DNA of 64,000 nucleotides, taken from the NCBI GenBank assembly GCA_017480095.1, contig JAFVBG010000003.1, forward strand, positions 186,001 to 250,000, in the 5' to 3' direction. Each line of letters begins with the position of its first letter. Position 1 is the first letter of the stretch. This stretch comes from Candidatus Saccharimonadota bacterium (GTDB taxonomy: Bacteria > Patescibacteriota > Saccharimonadia > Saccharimonadales > Saccharimonadaceae). The notes beneath the pieces are model-generated. The model saw nothing but the letters and a program-made list of their open reading frames with translations. It searched no databases and was not told where the DNA came from. A program made the position numbers and the translations under genes. Shown piece after piece: positions 7,687 through 16,143 of the stretch.

Positions 7687-9105
7687 TTATGCCTTAAAAT
7701 CGTCGTAAGTTACCATCAATGCACGAGAGTCGATATTGCGTAGATTCTCTAGTGCAACCGTCACCACAATCAGGAGACCAGTACCCGAAAGCGAGAGACC
7801 GATAGGCTGTCCGGTAATAGCAATGAAGACATAGTCCGTAATAAATGGTAGCATTGCAATCAAGCCAAGAGCGAAAGCCCCGAAGAAGTTGAGATGTGAG
7901 ACGACTTTGTCAAGATATTTAGCGGTTGTCATGCCTGGGCGTACACCCTCGATGAAACCACCCTGCTTCTGTAGATTATCTGCCATTTCCTTAGTATTGA
8001 AGACGATACTGGTGTAGAAATATGTAAACATGACCACTAGGAGGAAATAGAGTGCTGGGTAGAGGAACCATTGGGCGGTGATGCCGTCTGGATAGAGTGT
8101 CGAGAAGTTAGAAGCGCTTGGAGCGGTAAAGAGATTTACTAGCGTGGCGCCGAGCTGATTGTTGGCATCAATCGAGCGGATAATCTGACCGACGAGAGCT
8201 GGGAGCGAGAGGAAGCTGGTCGCAAAGATGACTGGAATCACCCCGGCGGTAATTAGCTTGATTGGCAAGATGCCCTTGATACCACCGTAGCTAGTGTTGC
8301 CGTGAACGCGTTTAGCGTAGTTAATTGTAATGATGCGCTGAGCCTCGTTGATTTTAATCATCCAGTAGATGACGAAGACCATCGCTGCGACGAAGCCAAG
8401 CAGGATGAAGAATACCGTCGGATTAACTGGCAACTCAAACCAGCCAAAGAGGTTAAGGCTGCCTGCGCTTGTATCAAAGAGCGAAGAGGTGAGCGCCGCG
8501 AGAGTAGTTGGAAGCTGAGAAACAATGCTGGCAAAGATGATGGTCGAGATGCCGTTGCCAATTCCCTGCTCGGTAATCAGCTCACCAAGCCACATCAAGA
8601 TGGTCGAGCCAGCAACCATGGCGGTGACGGACAAAATCCAATCATGCAGAGTTAAGTCGAGGCCAGCCACGGTATTAGAAGACGCAGACTGATAGAGAAT
8701 ATACATGTACGAAATTGACTGAATAATCGCAAGTGGCACGCTCAGAAGGCGCGTGGCCTGATTAATCTTGCGGCGACCAGTTTCACCGTCTTCGGAAAGC
8801 TCCTCAAGGCGCGGAATAGCCTTTGTGATGAGCTGAACGACGATTGAAGCGGTAATATATGGCGAAATACCGACTAGAATGATTGAGAAAGAAGTCAAAC
8901 CGCCGCCAGAAATCAAGTTGATGAAGCTACCAAAATCGGACTTTTCGAGTAAGTTACCGATGGCTTCCTTGAAAGTAGAAGCATCGCCGAGCGGGACTGG
9001 AACGTGGGCTAAGATACGATAGGCCACTAAAATACCGAGGACGATAAATACGCGCTTCAGCATGTCTTTGTTTTTGAGGGATTTGAAAATAGTCTTGAAA
9101 TGCAT
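7687..9105 (-). CDS. secY: preprotein translocase subunit SecY
   Basis: Channel-forming subunit of the general secretion pathway, with about ten membrane helices in 472 residues. Family features include the cytoplasmic N-terminus followed by YRILAHVPVPLGD, the plug-region segment LISGGGLTSFSIILVGISPYI, the GNGISTIIFA motif and the large loop with AKRVHGNTSYGG. It has its own promoter whose -35 hexamer lies inside the rplO terminator hairpin, so it can be transcribed apart from the ribosomal genes upstream. Sortase follows after 23 bases. Confidence 0.98.
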   Translation of the reverse strand: MHFKTIFKSLKNKDMLKRVFIVLGILVAYRILAHVPVPLGDASTFKEAIGNLLEKSDFGSFINLISGGGLTSFSIILVGISPYITASIVVQLITKAIPRLEELSEDGETGRRKINQATRLLSVPLAIIQSISYMYILYQSASSNTVAGLDLTLHDWILSVTAMVAGSTILMWLGELITEQGIGNGISTIIFASIVSQLPTTLAALTSSLFDTSAGSLNLFGWFELPVNPTVFFILLGFVAAMVFVIYWMIKINEAQRIITINYAKRVHGNTSYGGIKGILPIKLITAGVIPVIFATSFLSLPALVGQIIRSIDANNQLGATLVNLFTAPSASNFSTLYPDGITAQWFLYPALYFLLVVMFTYFYTSIVFNTKEMADNLQKQGGFIEGVRPGMTTAKYLDKVVSHLNFFGAFALGLIAMLPFITDYVFIAITGQPIGLSLSGTGLLIVVTVALENLRNIDSRALMVTYDDFKA

Positions 9106-9128
9106 ATATAACTCTTCTTACTCTATCT

Positions 9129-9165
9129 AGTATAGCACGAAAAAGCCCCTTCTTCAAGGGGCTTT
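9129..9165 (-). promoter_or_regulatory. overlapping rplO terminator and secY promoter
   Basis: On the minus strand AAGCCCCTT-GAAG-AAGGGGCTT followed by TTTC is a rho-independent terminator for rplO. The sequence TTGAAG (9152-9157), which contains the hairpin loop, is also spaced exactly 17 bases from TATACT (9129-9134) with a TGC extension. One element therefore both ends transcription and restarts it. Confidence 0.75.
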
Positions 9166-9173
9166 GCTTTGGA

Positions 9174-9635
9174 TTATTTTTCAACTTTTTGACGAGATGG
9201 GATAGCAGACTTGGTGAAGCTGCCACCGGCTTTCTTGATGGCTTCAATCGCAGTCTTAGATGCGAACTGAACATTGACATCAAGCTTAGCAGTGAGCTCG
9301 CCACGAGTGATAACCTTGACCTTAGTATATGGAGTGGAGATGAGTCCTGCTTCATAGAGTGCAAAGTTATCAATCTTACCCTTCAAATCGTTCAAACGAT
9401 CGGTATAAACGACTTCGGCTTTAGCGTGTAAAGTTTTGAAACCTTTGAGCTTTGGGATAGCCTGCATGATGGCACGCTGACCGCCCATGAAGCCAGCTGG
9501 CATCTTGCGATGACCAGTACGAGCCTTCTGGCCTTTAGTACCACGACCAGCGGTCTTACCCTGACCAGCCGAAATACCACGACCAACACGAGATGGACGA
9601 GCGTTCTTGTTGACTTCTAGTTCATTATACTTCAT
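9174..9635 (-). CDS. rplO: 50S ribosomal protein L15 (uL15)
   Basis: Late-assembly large-subunit protein. The 153 residues carry the basic N-terminal arm (RVGRGISAGQGKTAGRGTKGQ), PAGFMGGQRAIMQAIPKLKGF, and the C-terminal KAGGSF strand. It overlaps the rpsE stop by one base. The gene usually found between rpsE and rplO, rpmD (uL30), is absent, as generally reported for Candidate Phyla Radiation bacteria. Confidence 0.97.
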   Translation of the reverse strand: MKYNELEVNKNARPSRVGRGISAGQGKTAGRGTKGQKARTGHRKMPAGFMGGQRAIMQAIPKLKGFKTLHAKAEVVYTDRLNDLKGKIDNFALYEAGLISTPYTKVKVITRGELTAKLDVNVQFASKTAIEAIKKAGGSFTKSAIPSRQKVEK

Positions 9636-10309
9636 TATTTAGCCTCCTTCTTAGCAGAAGCTTTCTTAGAGTCGGCTTTTTTCGAAGCACTTTTGGCTTT
9701 GGTGGTTTCCCATTCTTTGCGTGGAGTCTGAGCGCGGAGGCCTTCGACTACGGCGTAAGCAATGTTGACCTTATTAGTAGAGCCGAGTGACTTCGAAATG
9801 AGGTTCTTGACGCCAGTGAGGCCAATGATAGAACGGACTACGCCGCCAGCAATAATACCAGTACCAGGAGCAGCTGGCTTCATCAAGACATCTGCACCAG
9901 TGACCTTAGTCTCGACTTCATGGCAGATAGTTTCGCCATCGAGGTGAAACTCAATCATGTTCTTCTTAGCCTTGGTAGTGGCTTTCTGTACGGCGGTAGT
10001 GACATCGTTACCCTTGGCAACGCCGACACCGACTTTGTTTTTCTTATTACCGATAGCAACAAGTGCTTTAAAACGCATACGGCGACCACCAGCAACGGTG
10101 CGGGAGACGCGATCAATTGCAATAGTTACTTCTTCAAACTCCTTTGGAGCGAGCTCAGCCTTGGCGCGATTACCATCGCGGCGACGGCGAGAGCGGTCCA
10201 TTGGGCGGCCAGCCATATCACGAGAGGTGCGAGTTTGCGCAGTCTCGTCGGTCATTTTGAGTGTGCCGGCCTTATTGATGACCTTAGGTTGTTTCGTATT
10301 GTCAGGCAT
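9635..10309 (-). CDS. rpsE: 30S ribosomal protein S5 (uS5)
   Basis: Decoding-fidelity protein near the mRNA entry. The double-stranded RNA-binding region begins at EEVTIAIDRVSRTVAGGRR and continues with FKALVAIGNKKNKVGVGVAKG, then PAAPGTGIIAGGVVRSI. At 224 residues it is longer than the common 165-175: a roughly 55-residue basic N-terminal extension and a Lys/Ala/Ser-rich C-terminal tail are extra. It overlaps rplR by one base. Confidence 0.97.
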   Translation of the reverse strand: MPDNTKQPKVINKAGTLKMTDETAQTRTSRDMAGRPMDRSRRRRDGNRAKAELAPKEFEEVTIAIDRVSRTVAGGRRMRFKALVAIGNKKNKVGVGVAKGNDVTTAVQKATTKAKKNMIEFHLDGETICHEVETKVTGADVLMKPAAPGTGIIAGGVVRSIIGLTGVKNLISKSLGSTNKVNIAYAVVEGLRAQTPRKEWETTKAKSASKKADSKKASAKKEAK

Positions 10310-10638
10310 TAGAACTCCAATCCTTCCTTGCGGGCGGCATCAGCAAGTGCGCTCATACGGCCAGCGTATAGTTTCGAGCCACGGTCGAAGACAACTTTCG
10401 AAACCTTGGCGGTTTTAGCCTTTTTGGCAATTTCGGCACCGATTTTGGCGGCTTTTTCTGCCATACTACCAGTCATTTTCTGACCAACGGTAGTAGCGTA
10501 GGCTAAAGTCTTGCCAGAATCATCGTCGATGACCTGGGCGGTAACATGAAGATTACTCATGTGGACACTGAGGCGAGGACGCTCAGCGGTGCCGTGCAAC
10601 TTGGCACGGGTGCGATTAGCGCGAAATACAGCTTTCAT
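10309..10638 (-). CDS. rplR: 50S ribosomal protein L18 (uL18)
   Basis: Binds 5S rRNA in the central protuberance. The 109-residue product contains RANRTRAKLHGTAERPRLSV, the strand SNLHVTAQVIDDDSGKTLAYA and the C-terminal KVVFDRGSKLYAGRMSALADAARKEGLEF. Length and motifs are standard. It overlaps both rplF and rpsE by one base. Confidence 0.97.
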   Translation of the reverse strand: MKAVFRANRTRAKLHGTAERPRLSVHMSNLHVTAQVIDDDSGKTLAYATTVGQKMTGSMAEKAAKIGAEIAKKAKTAKVSKVVFDRGSKLYAGRMSALADAARKEGLEF

Positions 10639-11174
10639 TATTTCTTTCCTGCCTTTCCTGCCTTGCGGATGATTACTTCATCGACATACTTGATACCCTT
10701 ACCCTTGTATGGTTCAGGCTTCTTCAGGGCGCGGATTTCCGCGGCGACCTGACCGACTTTCTGCTTGTCGATACCAGAGACGGTAATCTCCATTTTATTG
10801 GTGGTCAAAGTGACGCCATCTGGAGCGGTGTATTTGACTGGGTGAGAGAAGCCGAGGGCCATCTCGATTTCTTTTGGTCCGCCAGAAAGACGGAAACCGA
10901 CACCGTTGATTTCGAGTTTCTTCTCAAAGCCAGCGGTGACGCCTTTGACGGCGTTATTAAGTAGCGCGCGCTGCAGACCATGCCAAGCACGAGACTTTGG
11001 TTCATCATCTTTACGCGTGACTACAATTTGAGTACCTTCAACCGTAGTTGAAGTATTTGGCTGGACGGGAACCTCAAGTGTGCCTTTTGGACCAGCGACG
11101 GTAATCACCTGTTCGCCGACCGTGATTGTCACACCAGCAGGAATGTCCACTGGTTGTTTTCCGATACGACTCAT
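10638..11174 (-). CDS. rplF: 50S ribosomal protein L6 (uL6)
   Basis: Protein near the sarcin-ricin loop and factor-binding site. The 178 residues start MSRIGKQPVDIPAGV and end with the family motif KPEPYKGKGIKYVDEVIIRKAGK. It is the first gene of the second ribosomal segment: between it and rpsH lie about 5.8 kb of unrelated surface and capsule genes, and it has its own promoter. The spc-type gene order resumes from here. Confidence 0.97.
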   Translation of the reverse strand: MSRIGKQPVDIPAGVTITVGEQVITVAGPKGTLEVPVQPNTSTTVEGTQIVVTRKDDEPKSRAWHGLQRALLNNAVKGVTAGFEKKLEINGVGFRLSGGPKEIEMALGFSHPVKYTAPDGVTLTTNKMEITVSGIDKQKVGQVAAEIRALKKPEPYKGKGIKYVDEVIIRKAGKAGKK

Positions 11175-11203
11175 TTGTATCCTCGTTAGTTTATATCTTG
11201 ACC

Positions 11204-11232
11204 ATTATATCACATCTTAAATAATTTTGCAA
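11204..11232 (-). promoter_or_regulatory. promoter of the rplF-rplO segment
   Basis: TTGCAA (11227-11232) and TATAAT (11204-11209), exactly 17 bases apart, upstream of rplF. It supplies transcription to the ribosomal segment detached from rpsH. Confidence 0.85.
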
Positions 11233-11262
11233 GAGAAAAGGCCCATCACGAAGATGGGCCAG
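11233..11262 (-). terminator. terminator of the small orphan gene
   Basis: GGCCCATC (11253-11260 on the opposite strand) pairs with GATGGGCC (11240-11247) around TTCGT, followed by TTTTCTC on the minus strand. It separates the orphan gene from the rplF promoter. Confidence 0.8.
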
Positions 11263-11272
11263 GGGTTAGGAG

Positions 11273-11356
11273 GTGTTTGGAAGTTTTCTGAGTATATGTG
11301 AAAGCCTTCTTCGGCTCGCGTCTAGCCTCGGAATGCTGGGTTACTCGAAAAAACTT
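11273..11356. repeat. 3' untranslated palindrome and flanking inverted repeat
   Basis: AAGTTTTCTGAGTA (11281-11294) is the inverse of TTACTCGAAAAAACTT (11341-11356) with small differences, and the right arm reaches into the stop codon. Separately, GTGTTTGGAAGTT (11273-11285) is an exact 13-base inverted repeat of 11747-11759 in the 5' leader of the same gene. GGAGGTG at 11269-11275 makes the mRNA 3' region carry CACCTCC, complementary to the gene's ribosome-binding site. Confidence 0.6.
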
Positions 11357-11669
11357 AGTGCTTTGCCACGACGTAGTTGCGGCTGCGGTCGCGCTTAGCG
11401 CGCACGGTGCGAACTTCGCCATTCAGATTGATGGCGATGACGCCCTTCTTGGTGTCCTTGACGACGACGATACCGCCACGCTTGCCATTGGTGCGGGTGT
11501 ATTCGCCATACTGAGCATTAAGCAACTCTGTCAGCTCACCCATCCGGCGGTCATTCATCCCAACGGGAATCTTGTTCAGCTTGAACTCCCCATGTTCGTG
11601 CCGGTCCAGAGTGGGGACCATGTGAGCGTAAAAATACGCGGTTAACTTGTTCTGTTCGGGTCTTGCCAT
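11355..11669 (-). CDS. small basic protein of unknown function (orphan)
   Basis: I do not recognise this 104-residue protein. The start is fixed by GGAGGTG placed eight bases before ATG; a longer upstream frame is unlikely. It begins MARPEQNKLTAYFYAHMVP, has a middle segment GMNDRRMGELTELLNAQYGEY, and a C-terminal half of short strands with many Lys and Arg (GIVVVKDTKKGVIAINLNGE), ending in a basic tail. No membrane segment or signal is seen. It has a near-consensus promoter, a hairpin-bearing leader and its own terminator, and sits alone inside the ribosomal cluster. Codon choice looks more GC-rich than its neighbours. Confidence 0.75.
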   Translation of the reverse strand: MARPEQNKLTAYFYAHMVPTLDRHEHGEFKLNKIPVGMNDRRMGELTELLNAQYGEYTRTNGKRGGIVVVKDTKKGVIAINLNGEVRTVRAKRDRSRNYVVAKH

Positions 11670-11765
11670 TTCTTGCACCTCCATTTTGTGCTTCGGCTCT
11701 CCGCCAAAAGGCGAAGATGAGAGAATGTAACAATGTGTAACGTCAGAACTTCCAAACACTCGAAA

Positions 11766-11790
11766 GGTACGCGCATTGATAACGCGTACC
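11766..11790 (-). promoter_or_regulatory. leader hairpin of the small orphan gene
   Basis: GGTACGCG (11783-11790, minus strand) pairs with CGCGTACC (11766-11773) over an 8-base stem, placed at the expected transcription start. It may protect the mRNA 5' end or bind a regulator. Confidence 0.6.
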
Positions 11791-11793
11791 CTT

Positions 11794-11822
11794 ATTGTAT
11801 CACAGATTGACGTTTTTGTCAA
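11794..11822 (-). promoter_or_regulatory. strong promoter of the small orphan gene
   Basis: TTGACA (11817-11822) and TACAAT (11794-11799) separated by 17 bases. It lies directly after the stop of the surface-protein gene, with a 125-base leader before the start codon. Confidence 0.85.
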
Positions 11823-11839
11823 CCCCTAGTTGCTTATTC

Positions 11840-13792
11840 TTAGTTTCGCTTAGTGGCGAGATAAGCACCCCAGAGCACTAGTGGGACAGAGGTGCCAGCG
11901 GTAATGGCGAAGATGAGACCGCCACGATCGAGAGTATTTGGGTTGGTTTCAGCCTCTTCAGATTCTTCCTCGATGGCAGTATCTTCGTAGGCGATGAAGA
12001 AATCGCTAAAGAGGTCATTCTTGAAGGTTAAGGTTGCACCGTCTAAGGTAGCGTCTAACCGCTTATAGCTGATAGTATTTGATCCATCACCCATAATGAC
12101 GTGTTGACGGACGACGAAGAATGTGCGTTCGTACCCCTCTGGGGCCGTAAGATACTTTTCTGGGATAGTGTAGGATTGGGTGATTTCGTTATCAAGCTTG
12201 ATGATATTACCCACGCCGTTCATGCCAACTTCAGCCCTAAATGCGCCAATGATGGTAGAGTTTTCACCCAGTTCTGCCATTAGCTCCGCATAGAGTTCTG
12301 GGGCTGCCTCGGCGATTAGCTCAAGACCGGCTTTCATTTCCTCAACTTCTTCATCCGAGAAAACGTATTCTCCGTAGGAAACTTCTACCTGCTCCCTACG
12401 AGCCAGCATATCTACGAGACTGTTAACGCTAATGGAGTTACCATTTTCATCGTAGTAATATTCATCGTCCAGGGTTACATCCCCGCTAGCGTAACTAGCC
12501 AGGAACTTGGAGATTAAGTTGTCGGCAGTATCTTCGAGAATCCATGCGTCTTCTTCTGTTTCAGTCTTGCTATCCTCGGCCTCATCAACTTCGATTTCAC
12601 CTAGGACGGTAAAGCGGTCTTCAGTATCGTCCCCAAAATCATAGACCTTGTAACCATCGGCAATATATTCTTCGCCTGGAATTTCGGAATAGGTACCGCC
12701 CATAATTCGCACGTTGGCCTGATTTGAAACGGCTGGGTCTGTTCCGGTAAAATCACTAAGTGTATATTCGCCAATTACACTGGATCCGTTCGTCTGGAAC
12801 TCACCACCATAAATATTGATATTGATATTGATTTCTTGTTCTACTTTCCCCTGGTCGTAAATCATGATGGCATGACCACGGTCACTATCATTAATTACTT
12901 CATGATGACCGCCAATCATGTTTAGATTGAGACTGTTGCCGTAGTCTTCATTATTACTGGTGTATGAACCACCTAAAATATTAATGATGCCTGGCATCCA
13001 CGAGAAACCAGAATACTCATAACAACGGGTCGTACCAGTACATATGGCGTCTAGCTCATCGATGTTTGTTGCAGAAGTAATGAAAGAGTTGATAATGTCG
13101 ATTTGACCCATGCGCGCCACAATACCGCCACGCAGGGTAGCATCGATTATTATTAAATCTGCCTGACCTGGCATATAGACAGCAGGTACATTGTTAGTGG
13201 ATTCCAGGTAGGCGCCGTTATAGACGTAGAAGTTCATGTCGCCAGTGGTGTTGTTGCCTGTTAATGCTGCACTATAAGCGCTAACGTAACCGCCAACGAC
13301 GTCAACTGAGCCACCATTCATGGCGAAAATACCATAGCCTTTTTCACTAGAGACCTTGACGTCGCTATTAATTTCTAGAATACCTTCTTTCACCTCGATA
13401 GCAGCCTCATTGGAGGCACCATTTTTAGTTTCGACCAGACCGTCCGATTTGTCGGAGGAAATGTTTAAATCACCATTCTCTAAGACGCGTATAATTGGGA
13501 CGCCCGTAGCGCTGAGCGTGTTGCCATCAAGATTAAGCGTCATACTTCGATTGATTTCGATGGTTGATGTTACACCTGTAATGTCACCGGCGAGATAGAC
13601 TCCCTCGACTCTTGTATTACCAATGCCGGCTAGCAATGCTTCCAGAGTTGATACTTGACAGGCGGTCGCCTCAAGTTCCGCCGTACATTCCGCCAATGCA
13701 TCAGCATAAACACGGGGTGCAAAAATCCCCGATCCTGCGATTAAAGCTAATGCTGACAGGCCATAGCCAGCTTGTTTGAGCCTTAGACTCAT
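11840..13792 (-). CDS. secreted beta-helix-like surface protein with sorting-type C-terminus
   Basis: A 650-residue exported protein. It has a signal peptide (about residues 1-31: basic start, LSALALIAGSGIFA, cleavage near VYA-DA). A long central part consists of repeated short strands rich in Gly, Asn, Asp and Ile (for example LEINSDVKVSSEKGYGIFA), typical of right-handed beta-helix or adhesin-like proteins. An acidic region (about 390-520) follows. The end reads NPNTLD, a hydrophobic span (LIFAITAGTSVPLVLWGAYLA) and TKRN: the layout of an NPxT-type sortase signal. Its own promoter lies upstream and a capsule operon terminator precedes it. Ligand or role is unknown. Confidence 0.85.
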   Translation of the reverse strand: MSLRLKQAGYGLSALALIAGSGIFAPRVYADALAECTAELEATACQVSTLEALLAGIGNTRVEGVYLAGDITGVTSTIEINRSMTLNLDGNTLSATGVPIIRVLENGDLNISSDKSDGLVETKNGASNEAAIEVKEGILEINSDVKVSSEKGYGIFAMNGGSVDVVGGYVSAYSAALTGNNTTGDMNFYVYNGAYLESTNNVPAVYMPGQADLIIIDATLRGGIVARMGQIDIINSFITSATNIDELDAICTGTTRCYEYSGFSWMPGIINILGGSYTSNNEDYGNSLNLNMIGGHHEVINDSDRGHAIMIYDQGKVEQEINININIYGGEFQTNGSSVIGEYTLSDFTGTDPAVSNQANVRIMGGTYSEIPGEEYIADGYKVYDFGDDTEDRFTVLGEIEVDEAEDSKTETEEDAWILEDTADNLISKFLASYASGDVTLDDEYYYDENGNSISVNSLVDMLARREQVEVSYGEYVFSDEEVEEMKAGLELIAEAAPELYAELMAELGENSTIIGAFRAEVGMNGVGNIIKLDNEITQSYTIPEKYLTAPEGYERTFFVVRQHVIMGDGSNTISYKRLDATLDGATLTFKNDLFSDFFIAYEDTAIEEESEEAETNPNTLDRGGLIFAITAGTSVPLVLWGAYLATKRN

Positions 13793-13819
13793 ATAAAACC
13801 TCCACTAATTGTTATTTTA

Positions 13820-13848
13820 ATTATATATGAAGCTTAAACGTTTTGCAA
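13820..13848 (-). promoter_or_regulatory. promoter of the beta-helix surface protein
   Basis: TTGCAA (13843-13848) and TATAAT (13820-13825), 17 bases apart; GGAGG lies shortly before the start codon. Confidence 0.8.
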
Positions 13849-13910
13849 GACAAAAATAACAGCAAACCTTCCTGCCGAGAAAATTAAGAAGTAAAAATTA
13901 TCGCCCCCTA

Positions 13911-13940
13911 AAAACCGCAGGCTTGCTCGCTTGCGGTTTT
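13911..13940 (-). terminator. terminator after cpsB
   Basis: AAAACCGCA (13932-13940 on the minus strand) pairs with TGCGGTTTT (13911-13919), ending in a T run. It closes the capsule operon. Confidence 0.85.
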
Positions 13941-13955
13941 ACCAGAGGTAGTTTT

Positions 13956-14657
13956 CTAGTGTTTCTCAATGATTTTACGTGGGTGATTTGTAGTCAAATC
14001 TTCCAATTCTTCCGCGGTGTAGTATCTGCGCAACTTCTTCAGGCTCTTGGCGATTTCAGAATAATCACGCGCATGGTGAATATCGGTGCCGAGCATAAAA
14101 ATCAGCTTATTTTTTGCTAACTTCTTGGCGAGCTTCTGCGATTTGTGACCATATTGACCGATAAAACTGCCATAATTGCACTGAAAAAGTACTCCACTCT
14201 CATGCAATTTCTCAATAATGCTATAATCGTGATGCGTACTAGAATAACGCTCTGGGTGAGCCAAGACGACCTGATATCCCTTGAGGCGGAGGCTATCAAA
14301 AATATCTTCGTAACCTTCAAATTCACCACTCATTGGCAGTTCAATTAAGAGATATTTACTATCCGCGAGGCTGGAGATAACTTTTTGCGATAATAGCTCG
14401 TCGATATTACGATCAACATAAATCTCGTTGCCGAGGTGGAGCTTAATTCCCTCTGGCGCGGCCTTCTGCAAGCTTCGCATTAGCTTGAGATTATTTTTGC
14501 GTGGCGAGACATAAGTGGTATCTGCAACGTAGTGTGGGGTCAAGATGATATCCGTGAACCCCTGCTCTTTCAAACCGTCGAGAATATCGGCACTCTCAGA
14601 GATAGATTTTGAACCGTCGTCGATACCGTAGAGGATGTGCGAGTGGACATCAATCAT
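13956..14657 (-). CDS. cpsB: CpsB/CapC-type tyrosine-protein phosphatase (PHP fold)
   Basis: Metal-dependent phosphatase that removes phosphate from the BY-kinase encoded immediately upstream, tuning polysaccharide export. The PHP-domain metal motifs are visible: IDVHSHILYGIDDGS at the start, ILTPHYV, ELPMSGEF, HPERYSS and the late LGTDIHHARD. The ATG at 14657 is preferred over an adjacent GTG because GAGGG lies eight bases before it. It begins 11 bases after the kinase gene, the usual CpsB-CpsD pairing of Gram-positive capsule loci. Confidence 0.93.
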   Translation of the reverse strand: MIDVHSHILYGIDDGSKSISESADILDGLKEQGFTDIILTPHYVADTTYVSPRKNNLKLMRSLQKAAPEGIKLHLGNEIYVDRNIDELLSQKVISSLADSKYLLIELPMSGEFEGYEDIFDSLRLKGYQVVLAHPERYSSTHHDYSIIEKLHESGVLFQCNYGSFIGQYGHKSQKLAKKLAKNKLIFMLGTDIHHARDYSEIAKSLKKLRRYYTAEELEDLTTNHPRKIIEKH

Positions 14658-14668
14658 CACTCGGCCCT

Positions 14669-16093
14669 CTATTTATCGTCGTCGCCATAATAAGTGTAGT
14701 AGGTTGCGGCTTTGCGTGCAATGCGGTTCGGTACGATACCAGCAATCTTGGCATTCACCTTTTGCAAACTATCTTTGGTCGCCATCAAGGCCGAGCGTGG
14801 AGTGCTGCCAGTGCCAACCACAATCAAGGTTTCATCAACCAGGGTGGACATAATGATAGAGTCTGTCAAACCGTTACATGGTGTGCCATCGAAGATGATG
14901 ATGTCATAATTGCGGCGCAGATGCTCAATCAAAGATTTGTTCTTCTTTGAAGAAAGCAGCTCAGACGGATTTGGTGGGCAAGTGCCACGCGTAATCACAT
15001 CAAGATGCTTAATCGGCGTCTTTTGAATATACTTATTTACGTTGGAAAGATTATCTGCTAGTAGATTAGAAAGACCGTTGATATTCGACAGGTCGAAGAT
15101 TTTATGCATCCGACCACGACGGAGGTCGCAGTCCACCAGCAAGACCTTTTTATCAGTCTGAGCAAAAGAGGCTGCAAGGTTGGCCGAGACGAAGGACTTA
15201 CCTTCGCCGGGTGTTGAAGAAGTCATGAGAATCGTCTTGAGATTCTGATCGACCGAAGTAAACTGTAGGTTAGTACGCAAACTCTTGATGCTTTCGGAGA
15301 CGGCAGCCTTCGGATGACGCTCGACTACGATTTCGGTCGGGATTTTGATACCGTCTTTAGTCTTGGTGCGGTCAGAGGAAGTATTGGCAACCTTTACGGT
15401 CGAGGTGCGTGTACGACGACTAATGTCTGATTTAACAATCTTACCCGCCATCGGCAGACCAATTTTGTCCGCCATGTCTTCTGAATATTTTACGGTGTCA
15501 TCGAAATAGAAGATGAGAAAGGCTAGTGCCATCACGCCAAAAATGGCAATCATGGCGGCCAGAACTAAATCGCGAGACATGGACATATTAGAAGGGTTTT
15601 CTGGCACCTTTGCTACGCCCCAAACGTTGATATTCTCAATTTTGAAGCGAGAAACCGTCTCTTTGGTGAAAATATCGGCGACTTTATTGGCAATTAGTGC
15701 AGCTCGCTCTGGATCAGCATCTTTTACCTCAATGCCGAGAAGCATCGTATTATCCTCGGTCTTGACCGTGATTTGCTTCGCCAAATCTCGATAATTCATG
15801 TCGAGATGAAGCTCGTCCACTACTTTTTGCAAAATAACCTCACTCTTAATCAGCTCTGAGTAGGTCGAAACCAGCTTTTGGCCGACGTTGATTTCGTTCA
15901 AAGTTGCCGAGCCAGTACTAGAGCTATCTCCACCCTGATAAAGCACGATACTAGATGAAGCGGTGTAGAGTGGAGTCTTAAAGTTTTTATTATAGATAAA
16001 AGTTCCGCCCACCGCTAAAATAATTGCGACAATAAAAAGGACGATGTATTTTTTGAGATAGACAAAAAAGTCTCGCAGATTTATTTCTTCCAT
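14669..16093 (-). CDS. Wzz-type chain-length regulator fused to BY-kinase (CpsC-CpsD)
   Basis: One 474-residue protein joins a polysaccharide co-polymerase to a tyrosine kinase. Residues 15-32 and about 175-200 are membrane segments enclosing an external Wzz-like domain. The kinase half has Walker A (STPGEGKSFVSANLA), Walker A' (VLLVDCDLRRGR), and Walker B near DIIIFDGTP. The C-terminus is a tyrosine cluster (AATYYTYYGDDDK), the usual autophosphorylation site. In Firmicutes the two halves are often separate proteins; the fusion resembles proteobacterial Wzc. The start codon lies six bases after a -10 element, so the mRNA is probably leaderless. Confidence 0.95.
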   Translation of the reverse strand: MEEINLRDFFVYLKKYIVLFIVAIILAVGGTFIYNKNFKTPLYTASSSIVLYQGGDSSSTGSATLNEINVGQKLVSTYSELIKSEVILQKVVDELHLDMNYRDLAKQITVKTEDNTMLLGIEVKDADPERAALIANKVADIFTKETVSRFKIENINVWGVAKVPENPSNMSMSRDLVLAAMIAIFGVMALAFLIFYFDDTVKYSEDMADKIGLPMAGKIVKSDISRRTRTSTVKVANTSSDRTKTKDGIKIPTEIVVERHPKAAVSESIKSLRTNLQFTSVDQNLKTILMTSSTPGEGKSFVSANLAASFAQTDKKVLLVDCDLRRGRMHKIFDLSNINGLSNLLADNLSNVNKYIQKTPIKHLDVITRGTCPPNPSELLSSKKNKSLIEHLRRNYDIIIFDGTPCNGLTDSIIMSTLVDETLIVVGTGSTPRSALMATKDSLQKVNAKIAGIVPNRIARKAATYYTYYGDDDK

Positions 16094-16099
16094 ACTCTC

Positions 16100-16128
16100 A
16101 TTATATCACAGATTGCGAAAAAAGTCAA
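16100..16128 (-). promoter_or_regulatory. promoter of the Wzz/BY-kinase gene (leaderless)
   Basis: TTGACT (16123-16128) and TATAAT (16100-16105) with 17 bases between. The -10 ends six bases before the ATG at 16093, placing the expected start of transcription on or next to the start codon. Confidence 0.8.
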
Positions 16129-16143
16129 GCGTTTCAGGGGAAA

